Assembly (NCBI GenBank): GCA_034440635.1
Contig: JAOTON010002201.1
Location: forward strand, 124,001 to 188,000
DNA: 64,000 bases
Origin: Lepas anatifera
Taxonomy: Eukaryota; Arthropoda; Thecostraca; Lepadidae
Reading direction: 5' to 3'
Shown: in pieces, positions 35,340 to 46,220 of the stretch
Layout of the letters: each line of letters begins with the position of its first letter
Numbering within the stretch: the stretch's first letter is position 1
The notes under the pieces: generated by a model
The model's input: only the letters and a program-made list of their open reading frames with translations
Told to the model about the DNA's origin: nothing
Database searches by the model: none
Translations under genes and position numbers: made by a program

Positions 35340-37230
35340 TTTACTGACTGTACTGAAACACGAAATATATTTAAATATATCAGTAAAAGTAGGAGAAATT
35401 GATACATGTTATTTTTCTTCCTAATCGTAGCCTTTTTTAGCCAAAACGCGTCATTTCTACTCGTACTCATTTTTGGCACAAATCAAACAGGTTCAATCTG
35501 GCATGACAGCTCATGCGCCGATTCGACGTCACGCTAATTTGGAAATTTATTATTACTAAGAAAGGAAAATTAAATAAAACGAAATATTTATTATATATAT
35601 TTATTATTATTATTATTTTCTAATATCTAATTATAGAATTATTTGATATTTGATATTTAAATAATAAATACTTACGGCGAAATCAATACCTCAAATAAAT
35701 ACCTCAGCGAAATCAATAGTGGGCCGTGTTTCGACAGCTGGAGCTTTGCCTGCATATTTAACAACTACATGTGCACTGCCTCATAGTCTTCATGTACAAC
35801 TCTCCACCATGTGTATGGCACACACTTGGTACCTACGGAGCAGCACTTTCTAATTGTTGGTTTTAGATGTAGCCATTTGATAATGACATGAGGTATTGGC
35901 TGCCCAGCTGAGACCCGAAATTACTTTCCTCGAGGTCTGTGCATGCCAATTTGTAGGGCGACATTCGGCCTTCAAGTGCAGACCACTCGTTTATGCATCG
36001 GGAATGGAAAAACGTCAGTGCTTTAGTTGTTTCTGGAAAAAATGCATTCGGCGAACAAACCCAAGCGACCTAGTTGAGAAAATAATGTTTCATTTGGTCT
36101 CGCGCCGAACTAAGTCATAGTGGTATTTTTATTCATGAACGTTAAATTTTCCCTCGCTCTACCATAGGAGTATGTTCCCATATCATTATGGTTCAGTCCT
36201 TTTACATTTTCCTGTTCCATTTGTCTTCGGATTTCCCCTGGGTCTTCACTGACAGTGCGCTGCTGAGGCATGACACCATAACTCTTGGATCGAAGGCGGC
36301 TGGGACGGTGCGGTGCGTGAGATTCGGCAGACGGGGAGGAGACCGCCGGGCCGTCGGAGCGGAGATGCTGTAGCTCAGGGAGGACCAGGGCACACCCGCC
36401 GTCAGTCACCGCGCAGGATACCCTCCCGATAGGATCTCCCAGGGCGCAGATGCCCTGCTGCCAGCGGGGTGTCCTTCCTACCCCCGCCGCAAACCTATCG
36501 CAGCATCACACCTGCCTGACAGGCCAGACAGCGGGGCCACCATTTTTTACCCGGACACATTGGAGAAATATCCGTCGCCGAATTGCTGGAGCCATTTTTT
36601 ATCTTCCAAGTTCGGTTCACATCACGTGTATCAGTCGAGTGAGCACTCGAGTGAGCTATGAAACATTGGCATTCAGATGACGATAAAAAGGCGGTGGAGA
36701 TATGTGTGCTGTTAGCGGTATCCCTCGGCGTGAGGTGTGCCGGAACGGACGCCCTTTGAGCCGGGAGGAGATCAGGAGGCTAGTCACCTGGCGCCCATGT
36801 CCGCCGCCGCGCTCCAAGCGGCATTCCAGCACCCAAAACACGCCAACAAAGCCTGTCTGGTCAGCGGACAATCGCGTCACCCAGCCGGTGTCCTCCGACA
36901 ATGCTCTCCGATGTCGGCTGCCGGTCGTCACACAATGGAAGATGCGCCAGCCGGTGTTCTCCCGTCGCCTCAGCGCCCCGGACGGCGTCGCCAGGCCGCC
37001 CGGCGCGCCAGCCGCTCCACACAGCTGAGATGGGGGTGACCGCGGCGGCGACGGCGTCACACCAAGCCCAACGGGGCAGAACCCGGAGATAACACCGCAG
37101 AAGGGTTCGGTGGGTGGCCACCGGAATGTGCGAGTTAAGCCTGTCTGATTACACTGCTGATGAGTCCTTTATGCGGCGTCCGGCGGGACGCATTGTGCTT
37201 ATTGTGCGCACTGGCGCACCTGCGTGTTTG
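35340..37230. other. Stretch without recognised genes
   Basis: An AT-dense patch lies at 35560-35690. A GC- and CpG-rich segment at 36270-37090 has open frames on both strands with no recognisable domain; RGS3-type genes often use several promoters, so an alternative promoter is conceivable but unsupported. Confidence 0.4.
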
Positions 37231-37244
37231 CAGGGTGACGGGGG

Positions 37245-37409
37245 CAGTGGCGGATACAAGGGGAAGATAGGGGACTCAAGCCCTCTCCCCCCGAAATGTC
37301 AGAGTGCTTGTAGTTAATGCATAGCTGGAGGCTGTTCTGAGGCAATAGCGGGTGAGGCTCAACCCCTAAGTCCCCCCATCCCCGAAAGGAAGTCCTTGAT
37401 CCGCCGCTG
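37245..37409. mobile_element. hAT-like MITE (165 bp), decayed
   Basis: Left CAGTGGCGGATACAAGG; right, in reverse, CAGCGGCGGATCAAGG. Flanks GACGGGGG and GAATGGGT agree only partly, so the target duplication is uncertain. The termini match the CAGTGGCGGAT ends common in hAT-like MITEs. Confidence 0.62.
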
Positions 37410-37770
37410 GAATGGGTAACTGATGACTGAGGACTCCCCATGGGTTGTGGAAGGAGTTTAAATTCTATGGGAATCTCGGTTTTGGCTCGATTTTGCTATG
37501 TGTTTGTCCAAGAAGATCACACCGTCCCAGAGGAGATTTCCAGGTACTTTTGAACATTTGAATCTGGCTGGTATACCGCTCCCTTCTTAATACCTTCCAT
37601 CTTTGTGTACAGTGCGAGGGACTCCGTGCCTCTTGCCCCTATCTCCAGGCCGACAAAAAGGCACAGGAAGAGGACATCGCCTTGCTGAATGATCGATTCG
37701 GGAAACGGAAACCATCATCTGTCATACAGCAGCTCATCACATGGTCTGCTGGGAATTGCATGGCACGCGG

Positions 37771-38273
37771 CAGGGGCAGATCCAGGGAGAATCACGCCAT
37801 GCTCCCAAAAGCAAAATAGAGGAAATCAAGCCCTATATAGCCCTTCCCCCTCAAAGTAAATTATCCTTTCATGATTGACCAATTGTGTGAGGGCAGATGT
37901 GTCAGCATAAACATTTGTTAACGTTTTCGTCCGTATGGAAGGTTTCTTTTTGGAGAGGAAAGAAATCATACCGAAAATGAAGAGAAGTTAAAGGCCTTAT
38001 CAATTTTTCGAGCACGATTGCTTTAAAAAATCTGGTAAAGGTACAAGTGTTTTGTTACGGCACTTAAGGCATTTGAGGTGCGTCCTATTTTGAAGAGATC
38101 GTAAGGAAAAGCTGATTTGAAAAATGATTTATTCCACCAGTTTAATCCCTGCAACCGGCGCCTCACATTAATTTTTTAGTCAGAGGCTGACATGTGTTTG
38201 CCAGGCATTGTCAAACACATGTCAGGCTGACGTGTGTTTGCCCCCGTAAACCAACCACCTGGATCTGCCGCTG
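37771..38273. mobile_element. hAT-like MITE (503 bp) with internal hairpin
   Basis: Termini CAGGGGCAGATCCAGG and, in reverse, CAGCGGCAGATCCAGG (15 of 16). Target duplication GCACGCGG (37763-37770) and GCACACGG (38274-38281), 7 of 8. Near the right end a perfect hairpin has arms CTGACATGTGTTTG at 38187-38200 and 38212-38225 with an 11-nt loop, followed by a third, direct copy at 38227-38240 with one change. Confidence 0.82.
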
Positions 38274-38280
38274 GCACACG

Positions 38281-38346
38281 GTACGTACTCAGACATACAG
38301 GTGTACGTACTCAGACATACAGGTGTACGTACTCAGACATACAGGT
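38281..38346. repeat. 22-bp tandem repeat, 3 copies
   Basis: Three perfect or near-perfect copies of GTACGTACTCAGACATACAG plus GT, starting exactly at the last base of the MITE's target duplication. Expansion after the insertion is likely. Confidence 0.92.
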
Positions 38347-38465
38347 TTGTTTTCTTAACACGTTTTTATGTGCTGCGGGCGACAAAGCTCATCCGGGGCC
38401 AGTGGCGCGCTGGGTCCGGTTTTTCCTGAAGGGAATAGGGACCATGGGGCTGCGCTGGGTGGGCT

Positions 38466-38505
38466 TTGGGGTTTATCGACGCATCAACTGCCAGGGTCGT
38501 TTGGC
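38466..38505 (+). repeat. 40-bp dispersed motif, copy 1
   Basis: Matches 61025-61064 at 36 of 40 positions; the core is TTATCGACGCAYCAACTGCC. The flanks are unrelated. It may be a fragment of a dispersed retroposon. Confidence 0.7.
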
Positions 38506-38689
38506 TGGGTGACTTTTGCTGGTAATGTCGATTGCAGCGTGGGTATAATGAGATCCTGGCTGCAAGCATGCCCGATCCAGGCAGCGATTTGGTAGATTGA
38601 TTTTTGGCATGAACCCGACCAGGCAGTGATTTGGTAGCTGTCCTGTTGAAGACTGAGTAAACCCAATCATTCAATTCCCTCATCGAATT

Positions 38690-39710
38690 TCGCTTTAAAG
38701 TGGTAGGCAGTAGGTAGGTATGTTCAGGGTGTTCTATAATGACTTGGAAAGGTAGATTCCGACTTCATGGATATATCATTATATTTTTACTTACCTGATT
38801 GATTTAATGCAATATATTTCGGGATATTAATTACCCAGATTATTTTTTGGACAGTCATCGCTGCTCGGTGCTTCCATTTGCTTTCTTCGGCTTGTGCTCA
38901 AATGCTGTTTTTACGCCCCAGGGCAGGCCTCAGCCTTCTGCAGGATGCTCCTGCAGGCCCCCTGATCTCCTGCTCCTCCTGAGACTAGGCAAAGTCCAGC
39001 ACCGCGGTCTTGAGCGCCTCCTTATCTCTGAAAGGCAGCCAGACCAGAATCAGTATTCCAGTGGTGAAAGGCAGGGGTGCAGATGAGCCAGGGTTTGGTT
39101 ATGGACCTGCTGATCAACCTTGTCTGCCATGGCGCCGTGCCGCTGTAGGCACAAGCATCACAGGTTAAAAAAAGTTAGGATGAGACAAGGGCTAGAGGAG
39201 AAGTTCGGAGACAGGGTAGTCATCAGAACCACTGCCAGGCCCTGGCCCTTGCGGACCCTAACCTAACCTTGCGGACCGGTGCTCCTTGTCCTTATCCTTA
39301 CTCTACCTGGAGGTTGTGAGCGAATGCGCCTGTGGCTGCAGCGACACCTCCAGGTAGAATCAAATCCTATTTATCCTCACCTGTCCTCATCCTTACCATC
39401 TCCTTCCATAGTTTTTAATCTCTTCATACTCGTCACGACAACCCTTTAAAAGCCACCTCAAGAGTGTGGAAGTGTGTGTAATGCGTGAATACATGAATGA
39501 ATCTCTCACTGTTGGATTACTGGTTCTGCTCTGGAAATGTTTTAGGCGCTGCTTCTGTGCTGAGAACCCTAAGATTTAGCATTGTACCTATTGCCATTCA
39601 CTGGGGGAGGCCAGTGTTATTTCTCGTATGTATGTCCACCAGCAACCAAAACACATAAAATATTCACACCCTACATATCCCAAAACTCCGAATTTTGCAC
39701 AGCCAACCTG
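38690..39710. other. Stretch without recognised features
   Basis: No gene, RNA or bounded repeat recognised. Confidence 0.45.
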
Positions 39711-39719
39711 CAGGCACCT

Positions 39720-40165
39720 ATGTCAAACCCACGTAATAAATCCGCAGACACGTATATCGAAACCACGGAATAAATCCGCAGACACGTATATCAAAACCAC
39801 GGAATAAATTCGCAGACACATATATCGAGACCACGGAATAAATTCGCAGACACATATATCGAGACCACGGAACAAATTCGCAGACACATATATCGAGACC
39901 ACGGAACAAATCGGCAGGCACGTATGCAGAACCCATGGAATAATTCCGCGGACACTTATAACGAACTCGTGCAATAAATCCGCGGACACATATATCGAAC
40001 TGGCGGAATGAGTCCTAGGTTGCGTATATCGAACTTCCAGAATAAATAATGGGCACGTATATCAAACTTGCATAATAAATCTGCGGGCACGTATATCAAA
40101 CTCGCGAAATAAATCCGCGGGCACGTATACTGAGCTCGCTAAATAAATCCACGGACACGCGTTAA
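39720..40165. repeat. 34-bp minisatellite, ~13 units
   Basis: Unit core CCACGGAATAAATCCGCAGA then CACGTATATCGAAA. The TAAA core recurs at 39737, 39771, 39805 and 39839 and so on at exactly 34 bp; divergence rises towards the right end. Because 34 is not divisible by 3, an open frame on the - strand passes through all three phases and gives a 34-residue periodic peptide, an artefact. Confidence 0.95.
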
Positions 40166-40169
40166 AAAT

Positions 40170-40960
40170 AACCTTTTTCTCAGACCTGGACACGTAAATA
40201 TACCTCCCTGTCGTAAGCAGGTGACACCTGGCTTTTGCCTTTCAAAAACAGGCACGCAGTAAAGGGGCCGGCACGTAATCACACGTTGGAGTCGGTTGGA
40301 TGTTTTCTGAGACGCCAATAAAGCAGCGGTAAGTGACCAGGATTAGCGTGGTCGCGGAACCCACTGCGCTGACTTTAGCTGCCTCTGCGGGAATCCCGCT
40401 CTCATTTGGCTGCCTTTGAGGCCGAGTCGTGCGCAGACCTCGACTCTCGTGCGTGTGTGGTCACTGGCTAACTGACGACCTGATGAATTGATTACGGAGC
40501 GGCACTTAGCGGCTTGCCAGCTAGCTATCGAACCGGGCTATTAGCCGGGAACGATCATCCTGTGGCCAGGTCGCGGCATTCCTTGCTCGTGAGAGACAAG
40601 GTCGCCGAACTACCTCTGAAAATATCTTCTCTGGATCAAATAGTTTCTGGTTTGCTTGTATGCGAGTCTTAGAGCATATGCCACCTGAATGTCAGTCGTA
40701 GTTAGAGAGGTTGTTCACTATGAAAATACGAGGTCAAGTTACCCTGTGTCATTAAAATTGCTCGACTAAGTATGGATTTTCAACACACTGCTGCGATTTT
40801 TCAACTTTAACCTTGCGAGGGCTCTGCTGCCCGGGCTGTTCTCAGCAGATATATTTCCATATTGCTGACACCCACGCGCGTATTTATGTATCAGCCGAGC
40901 GTAGATAATGCATCATCGCGGCGCAAAAAAGGAACCAGCTGAGCATAAGCAAAGAGCAGC
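40170..40960. other. Stretch without recognised features
   Basis: No supported feature. Confidence 0.4.
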
Positions 40961-40967
40961 TGAGCGT

Positions 40968-41095
40968 GAGCGGAGAGGCGGCGGCAAACAGCGTCTCAGC
41001 AGCCTCCCAGCGGCGGCGTCTCAGCAGTCTCTCAGCGGCGGCCGCGTAGCGGAGGCTCAGCAGCAGCGACGGCGTCTCAGCGGTGTGGCAAATCG
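40968..41095. repeat. GC-rich imperfect minisatellite
   Basis: Three or four imperfect units of about 25 bp based on GTCTCAGCAGCCTCCCAGCG with GGCGGC. A 100-aa + frame and a 76-aa - frame across it are most easily explained by the repeat. Confidence 0.7.
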
Positions 41096-41652
41096 GTGTC
41101 GCGACAGCCGACAAGAGACAGTGGCCGCTTCGGGCTTCCAGTCGGCGACAGATCGATGTGATTTACTGCGGGACGGAGACGTATCAGCCTTCAATGTCAG
41201 GCCAGAATGAATGGCGGCAAAGATAGCGTCGACAGATGAAATGGTCCGACGAGACGATGCCTGGAGGTGGTTGCTGGTCAGAGCTGTGGTATTTTGCCAA
41301 GGGCTTATTTATGGTGTTTCTTTCCGTATGTCGCCAGCAAATACAGCGAAAGCGGCTGGCAATGTTTTGTTTTACTGAATAAATGAATAGCGTTGAGCAG
41401 TTTACACCAGCCTTGAGTTAAGTTTCGAAAGATGCGACTTATTGAGAGCGTAAATAAGTGATTAGGTTAAATACATTCAGAATCATTCGCGTGACCACCC
41501 GTCTCATTTCAAGCAGCATCTCCCTCCCTCGCCCCTACATTTCGAGCCTCTGTGTCCAAGAACGCCATGTTCGCTGTCCATCACCCAACTGTCCCAACTG
41601 TCACCCCGCTGTCCCCCTGCTCCGCGGTAACGGCTTTGATCTCTGTCGCCAG

Positions 41653-41762
41653 GTCAACTGAAGCTGCGGATTTACGAGAACTCGGGTCTGCTTACGGTGC
41701 ACCTAATGCGGGCGCGGAAGCTGCGATCTCGCGCTGCAGAGCTGTGCAACGCCTACGTCAAG
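41653..41762 (+). CDS. RGS3-like: RGS3-like gene, coding exon 2: C2 domain, first part
   Basis: The acceptor TCTGTCGCCAG ends at 41652 and the donor AAG|GTGAGC begins at 41763. The first two bases (GT) complete a Gly codon begun by the last base of exon 1. The 36 residues read QLKLRIYENSGLLTVHLMRA...LCNAYVK, the first strands of a C2 domain. The usual 'SDPYVK' has become CNAYVK and no acidic residues occupy the first loop, so calcium binding is unlikely; a membrane or protein interaction role is inferred. The exon is too short to appear as a long open frame and is recognised by homology and splice phase. Confidence 0.88.
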
Positions 41763-41769
41763 GTGAGCC

Positions 41770-43600
41770 CGGCAAACTCTCTCAGAGGCTCAGCAACTCC
41801 CGGAAACTCTCGCCGATCTAACTGCTCATCAGCCCATTGAGCTAGCATTGACCTCGATCGACATGTGATGTGTCCGTCTAGTGGGGCGCAGTCCGTTTTC
41901 GTGGATGCGGGTAATCCTTTCCGACCCTTCCCCGATAATCGTTTGATCGTTCGCACGCGCCTGAGGCCAGCACCATCAGTTCTTTTTTGTACGTAAATAG
42001 GTCCTAATGGGGGTGCTCCAGATATGCCCCGAGGCCTGTGTGTGAAGAAAGGGGACCTCCAGCGTCGCAAAAAGCCGATCTTGTGGAGATACCGGCGCCG
42101 ATTAGCTAACAACGTGTGATCAGGCGTCGTTAGCATGAAGTAGAATTGTCGAGTGCAATCGAAAGCTACTCGGCGCTGGTCGGGAGTTCTGTTTAATCGC
42201 TCCAGAGGCCAATTTGGCGACTTCTGCGAATGTATGTTAAGCTCGATGTGGAGCGGAGAGGCGCGTTCAAAGCGTATGTGCTGGAGATAACCATCATGCG
42301 GGACCTTGCCGGAACCGTCTTGTTCGACTTGACTGTTAGTATTACTGGCTAAAGGCCATGACTGCAGTATCTATGAGTGCATCTAAATAGCATTTGACAG
42401 CGGCATGACTTATCATAACAATCGGCTCGAGTTTCAATGAACGCAAACTCATTGAAAAATTAAATTCTAATTGAAATAATTATGGATGAAGAAGTCTATA
42501 CATTTCAATATTCCCCGGCACTTCAGCGTACTCTGGCGCTAAATATGAATTCTAGATCCAGTGACGTATAAAACCCTGAATAAATTTAATGTATATACAT
42601 ACATGGGCTTTCGTTATCCTTTTCTGCAGGCACCACGGGTTGGACCTGGCCAAGCGTCACGTTACCGGAACTTTTCTGATGCCATTTGAGCTTACCCGGA
42701 CTAGGACTAGGAACTTAGTATCTTGCATGCACATATTGGCGGATCTATGCGAAACGTTGCGGGGAGGGGATGGGGGAGACCAGGGAAACTTGTAAAGTAC
42801 ATGTTTTTTTTTCATCAGCCAAAATCGGATCACCATGGGAACAATTTGGCCACTTTGGGGGTCATAGCCCCGTTGTCCCTCCCCCTTGGATTTGCTTGTG
42901 AGTATGTGCTTTCCTGTACCTATGATACAAAGTTTGAGTTTAATGACGCATCTGTTGCTGCGGTGCCAACTCTCTCCGTGCTGGGGAATTATCAAACTCA
43001 GGTTATAGTTATTAAAATAATGTCCATAGAACCCTTTGGGGGCATCAAACTCGGGACGTAGGAATGCGGAATCAGCTGTTTCACTGCTGTTTTATGCAAA
43101 CAACTTCAATTGTCGTTCTTTAAAAATTTTGAATGTTGGCTTAGTTTAATGCTGGTCTTATATTAAAATATATCAGCTCGACCTTTCCGAATTTGGCTAT
43201 GAATGTGGTTGTTGGGTTTGCCATTGAGAATAGTTTTGATTTAGCCAAAATTTTGGCTGCTTCCATTCAAATCCATCGATTCCCTATTTCACTCAGCGTT
43301 TTGCTGACCTAAATGAGGCAAATGAAACCATCCAAAATATGATTGCTGCATTGTTGAGTTCAAACTTCTTGCTCATGCTGTGGTTGTACTAGGAAATAGC
43401 AAGCGAGCACCAAGCATTCCATACCAGTTTTATGCATCAGGGTCAAAAATGTCCCGATCTATTCACTTTCACGATAGGTTGTGCTTAAATAACTTTATCT
43501 TAAGTTCATAGTGTGAAGTCCTGAATATTTTCCGAACATATTTTTCATTCACGGATAGTGTTTTGATATTGCATTACATGAGTCCACCTGTTGGAATGAA
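41770..43600. other. Intron 2, proximal part, no recognised features
   Basis: No supported gene or bounded repeat. Confidence 0.45.
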
Positions 43601-45189
43601 ATATATTGACTATCAGAGCTGCAAAAAATCTCAAATCTGTCGGGCACTTTCGAAAAAACCTCCAAATCTGTCGGGTGGTTAGGATAGGACTATTAAAATT
43701 GTCTAAAACCCATTCAATTGGTAAAATGTTCCTACTCTTTTCCACATTCTTAATAGAAAATACTAAAATTAGCATAAAAAACTTCAAGTTTGGCACCAAT
43801 GGATATCATTATCCTTATTTTTGTGCTCTGATCCTTATATGTGTGATATCCTTATTTTTCGTGCTCTGAAGCCGCCTATGGAGAATCTAAGTGGAATGAC
43901 ACAAGTCTTTTAATTTTCAAAACTCTAGAACTGAGACTGTTCTTCGGGTTTTCAATTATCAGACACGCTCAGGAAATTAAGGCTATCGGCAGAAACCTAT
44001 AACAAATTGAATACCGAACCACCAATTCTCATTTTCTGGAGTCACCATTGGTAAAGGAAATTTATTATTGGATGTAATTTGAGATTTGTGGACGTACAGC
44101 ATACAAATAGTGTGTGTCAAAGTCAGCTCGACTGGGTCTTGAATAAGACTCAGTCTTGAATTCAGATGATTTAGGTCACAGGTGGAAATATACAATAACA
44201 TGAAAAGCAGCCCCCCTTTTTCAGTCCTCTGCAGCCGCCATTGACAAAAAATGCTGCACTACAATGAGAATAAGTGATATTTTGTTATTATGTTACATAG
44301 TCCAGCCCAGAATACTTAAAAATATAGTTTGCAATGGAAGAAAGCTGACCTGGTTCCCATACCATGCGGTTACTTATGCCAGCTTCTGCAGATTTTCATG
44401 ATTTCAGTTTTTTGGAGGTGGGAGGGGGTAATTTGGAAGGAACCCCCAAAATTTATATATGGATTTTGCTCTGATGGCCAGACAAACAAGATTGGAGGGG
44501 TACTTTTTTGATATTCGAAAGTGTTTTTTAAGGATCATGGCTACTTGTAGTTGAATACAAACATGTAATATTAGCTTTCCATGACTTTAAATGCATGTTT
44601 ACATGAAAAATCCTAAATTTTGAAGCTGTTGGCTATCCCAAAGTTTTTCATGCATTGCCGTGCTCATTTCCATGAGGGTACGTGGTTTAGGATTTGAAGT
44701 TCATGAGGCTAATAAATAACCTTAAGTCAGTTAGATAGTAATGTCAAATAAATATCATGTTTCCAAGGAAGTTAAGAGTAAAAGGAATGAGTAAAGGTTG
44801 CACTAGGCTGTGTTTTTGTTATATCTTTGTCCCCTTGACATAGATCATAGGCATATTTAGGTAAGTGAATAAAATGAAATAGGAGAAATAGTTTGGTACT
44901 TAAAACTCAAATTAATGTGGAAAGGTGAAGAGTTTTGTTTCTTTGGCATCTACAAATCCACTGATGAAGGTATGCAACTTTTGTGGTTAATTCTGGACAA
45001 ACAGGCATTGGATTTAAAAGAAGACGGAAGGGAAAATCAAATGCTTTAGTCTAATTTGACCAGTCTGCTGGTAAAATTCATTTTTCCCTTATTATTATCA
45101 TTTAAAATTATTGATCAACAGTGAGCATAACATACTGTGTGGAAATAAATGTAAGCTGCCGAAATTACAACGAACACCACATCACTTAC

Positions 45190-45421
45190 TTGTTTGTTTT
45201 CTCCCCACACTGTTCTGATCTGCCCGCTGTTTGATCCATGCTTCAAAACGACCTCCTTGGCCAAAACCACTGTTCCTGAACTTGCAGGGCAGCCCAGAAT
45301 GCTTGATTCGCTGATGCTCCTTAAAAAAACGTTTCTCGCCAAAATACCCACATCCCTCAAATCCACATTTAAGCTTGACACGGGACGGTGGTGGAAGGGG
45401 CTTCAGCTTAATCGGAGCCAT
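45190..45421 (-). CDS. C2H2 zinc-finger exon inside the hAT-like element
   Basis: Begins ATGGCTCCG at 45421 (- strand) and is open for 77 codons to a strong donor, AACAA|GTAAGT, with the exon end at 45190. The peptide MAPIKLKPLPPPSRVKLKC... contains one finger, CGFEGCGYFGEKRFFKEH followed by QRIKH, that is C-x4-C-x11-H-x4-H. Basic sequence follows. A downstream partner exon was not found before the element's end at 43614, so the reading unit is incomplete. Upstream on the same strand is CpG-rich DNA with another ATG (ATGGCGGAGGCC, about 45578). It could be the first coding exon of a transposon gene whose remainder is deleted, or a host gene fragment captured by the element. Not recognised further. 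Confidence 0.6.
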
Positions 45422-45642
45422 TTATCAGCCCTTCAACTATGGACGATGAAATCCAGGCTCAACCAGTTTACTCAAGATGTATACCAAAGTAATGCAAGAG
45501 AAAAATAATCAAAAACACAACCTTGCAACGTACTGCCTCCACCACACCACGGGATTCTAGGGCCTTGGCCTCCGCCATATCCACAAGGCAACACACCAAA
45601 CCGCAGGGCTGCTTTCAAACCAGATACCTTTTACACCGGCTT

Positions 45643-45810
45643 TGCCGCAAGGGCGCTGTTCAAACAGCGCCCTTGCGGCAGCGTTGAGCGTACTTCCAAA
45701 CGAAGGAAACGAAGGAAAAAAACTGTTTTGCCTGTCGCCTTTACCTTTACGGCGGCCTGTCGGGCCAAGCTGTCGCGTGCTATGGAATACAAATCGGGCC
45801 CGACAGGCCG
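45643..45810. repeat. Two GC-rich perfect hairpins
   Basis: Hairpin 1: TGCCGCAAGGGCGCTGTT (45643-45660) and its exact reverse complement (45663-45680), 18-bp arms, 2-nt loop. Hairpin 2: CGGCCTGTCGGGCC (45753-45766) and GGCCCGACAGGCCG (45797-45810), 14-bp arms, 30-nt loop. They lie upstream of the zinc-finger exon inside the hAT-like element. Confidence 0.92.
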
Positions 45811-45852
45811 GTGAAGGAATTTTTCCAGCAGAGGATTTTCTGGGTGACGTTT

Positions 45853-45972
45853 AAAAGGCCCTCTGTGCATAAGGCCCTCTATTCAAAGGTTCCTCGATTC
45901 ATAAGTCCCTCGAAAAGACCCTCTGTGCATAAGGCCCTCTATTCAAAGGTCCCTCGATTCATAAGTCCCTCG
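45853..45972. repeat. Tandem duplication, 2 x 60 bp
   Basis: Copies 45853-45912 and 45913-45972 have an exact 60-bp period; within each, AAGGCCCTCT and related words recur (GTGCATAAGG, TTCATAAGTCCCTCG). It lies inside the hAT-like element. Confidence 0.95.
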
Positions 45973-46220
45973 ATTTTCCATCGGTTCCTGCCGCACACTG
46001 GCTTGATATGGGAGAGGTGCAAATTCATGAAAAACTTGTTGAGTGAAAGAGGTGACAATTCTAATATTGAGTTTTTTTAGAACAAAAAATATTTTCTGCT
46101 TCCTTTCAAGATTTTTTTTCTCACAGATTGTAAGATCTGTCGCAAGACCATACCGTGCCCTAAAATCTGTCGGGCACTTTATGACCCGAGAGCCCGACTT
46201 TTTGCAGCTCTGTTGACTAT

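Larger units (their letters stand above)
43614..46212. mobile_element. hAT-like DNA element (2.6 kb) carrying a zinc-finger exon
   Basis: Perfect 14-bp terminal inverted repeats CAGAGCTGCAAAAA at both ends. A perfect 8-bp target duplication TTGACTAT (43606-43613 and 46213-46220) fits the hAT pattern nTnnnnAn. AAATCTGTCGGGCACTTT occurs near both ends in the same orientation (43632-43649 and 46161-46178), as subterminal repeats. No transposase frame is visible, so it is non-autonomous or has lost it. Inside are a C2H2 zinc-finger exon on the - strand, a GC-rich hairpin region (45.64-45.81 kb) and a 60-bp tandem duplication. Confidence 0.88.

Noticed and set aside
36656..37121. Overlapping open frames on both strands in a GC-rich segment
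   Set aside because: GC-rich DNA has few stops; the peptides show no domains or conserved motifs.
39720..40165. Regular 34-bp repeats that could suggest a CRISPR array
   Set aside because: Units are contiguous, with no unique spacers, and diverge gradually; it is a minisatellite in a eukaryotic intron.
40908..41210. 100-codon + frame upstream of exon 2, as a possible alternative first exon
   Set aside because: It ends in a stop without a donor, and its openness is explained by a GC-rich imperfect repeat.
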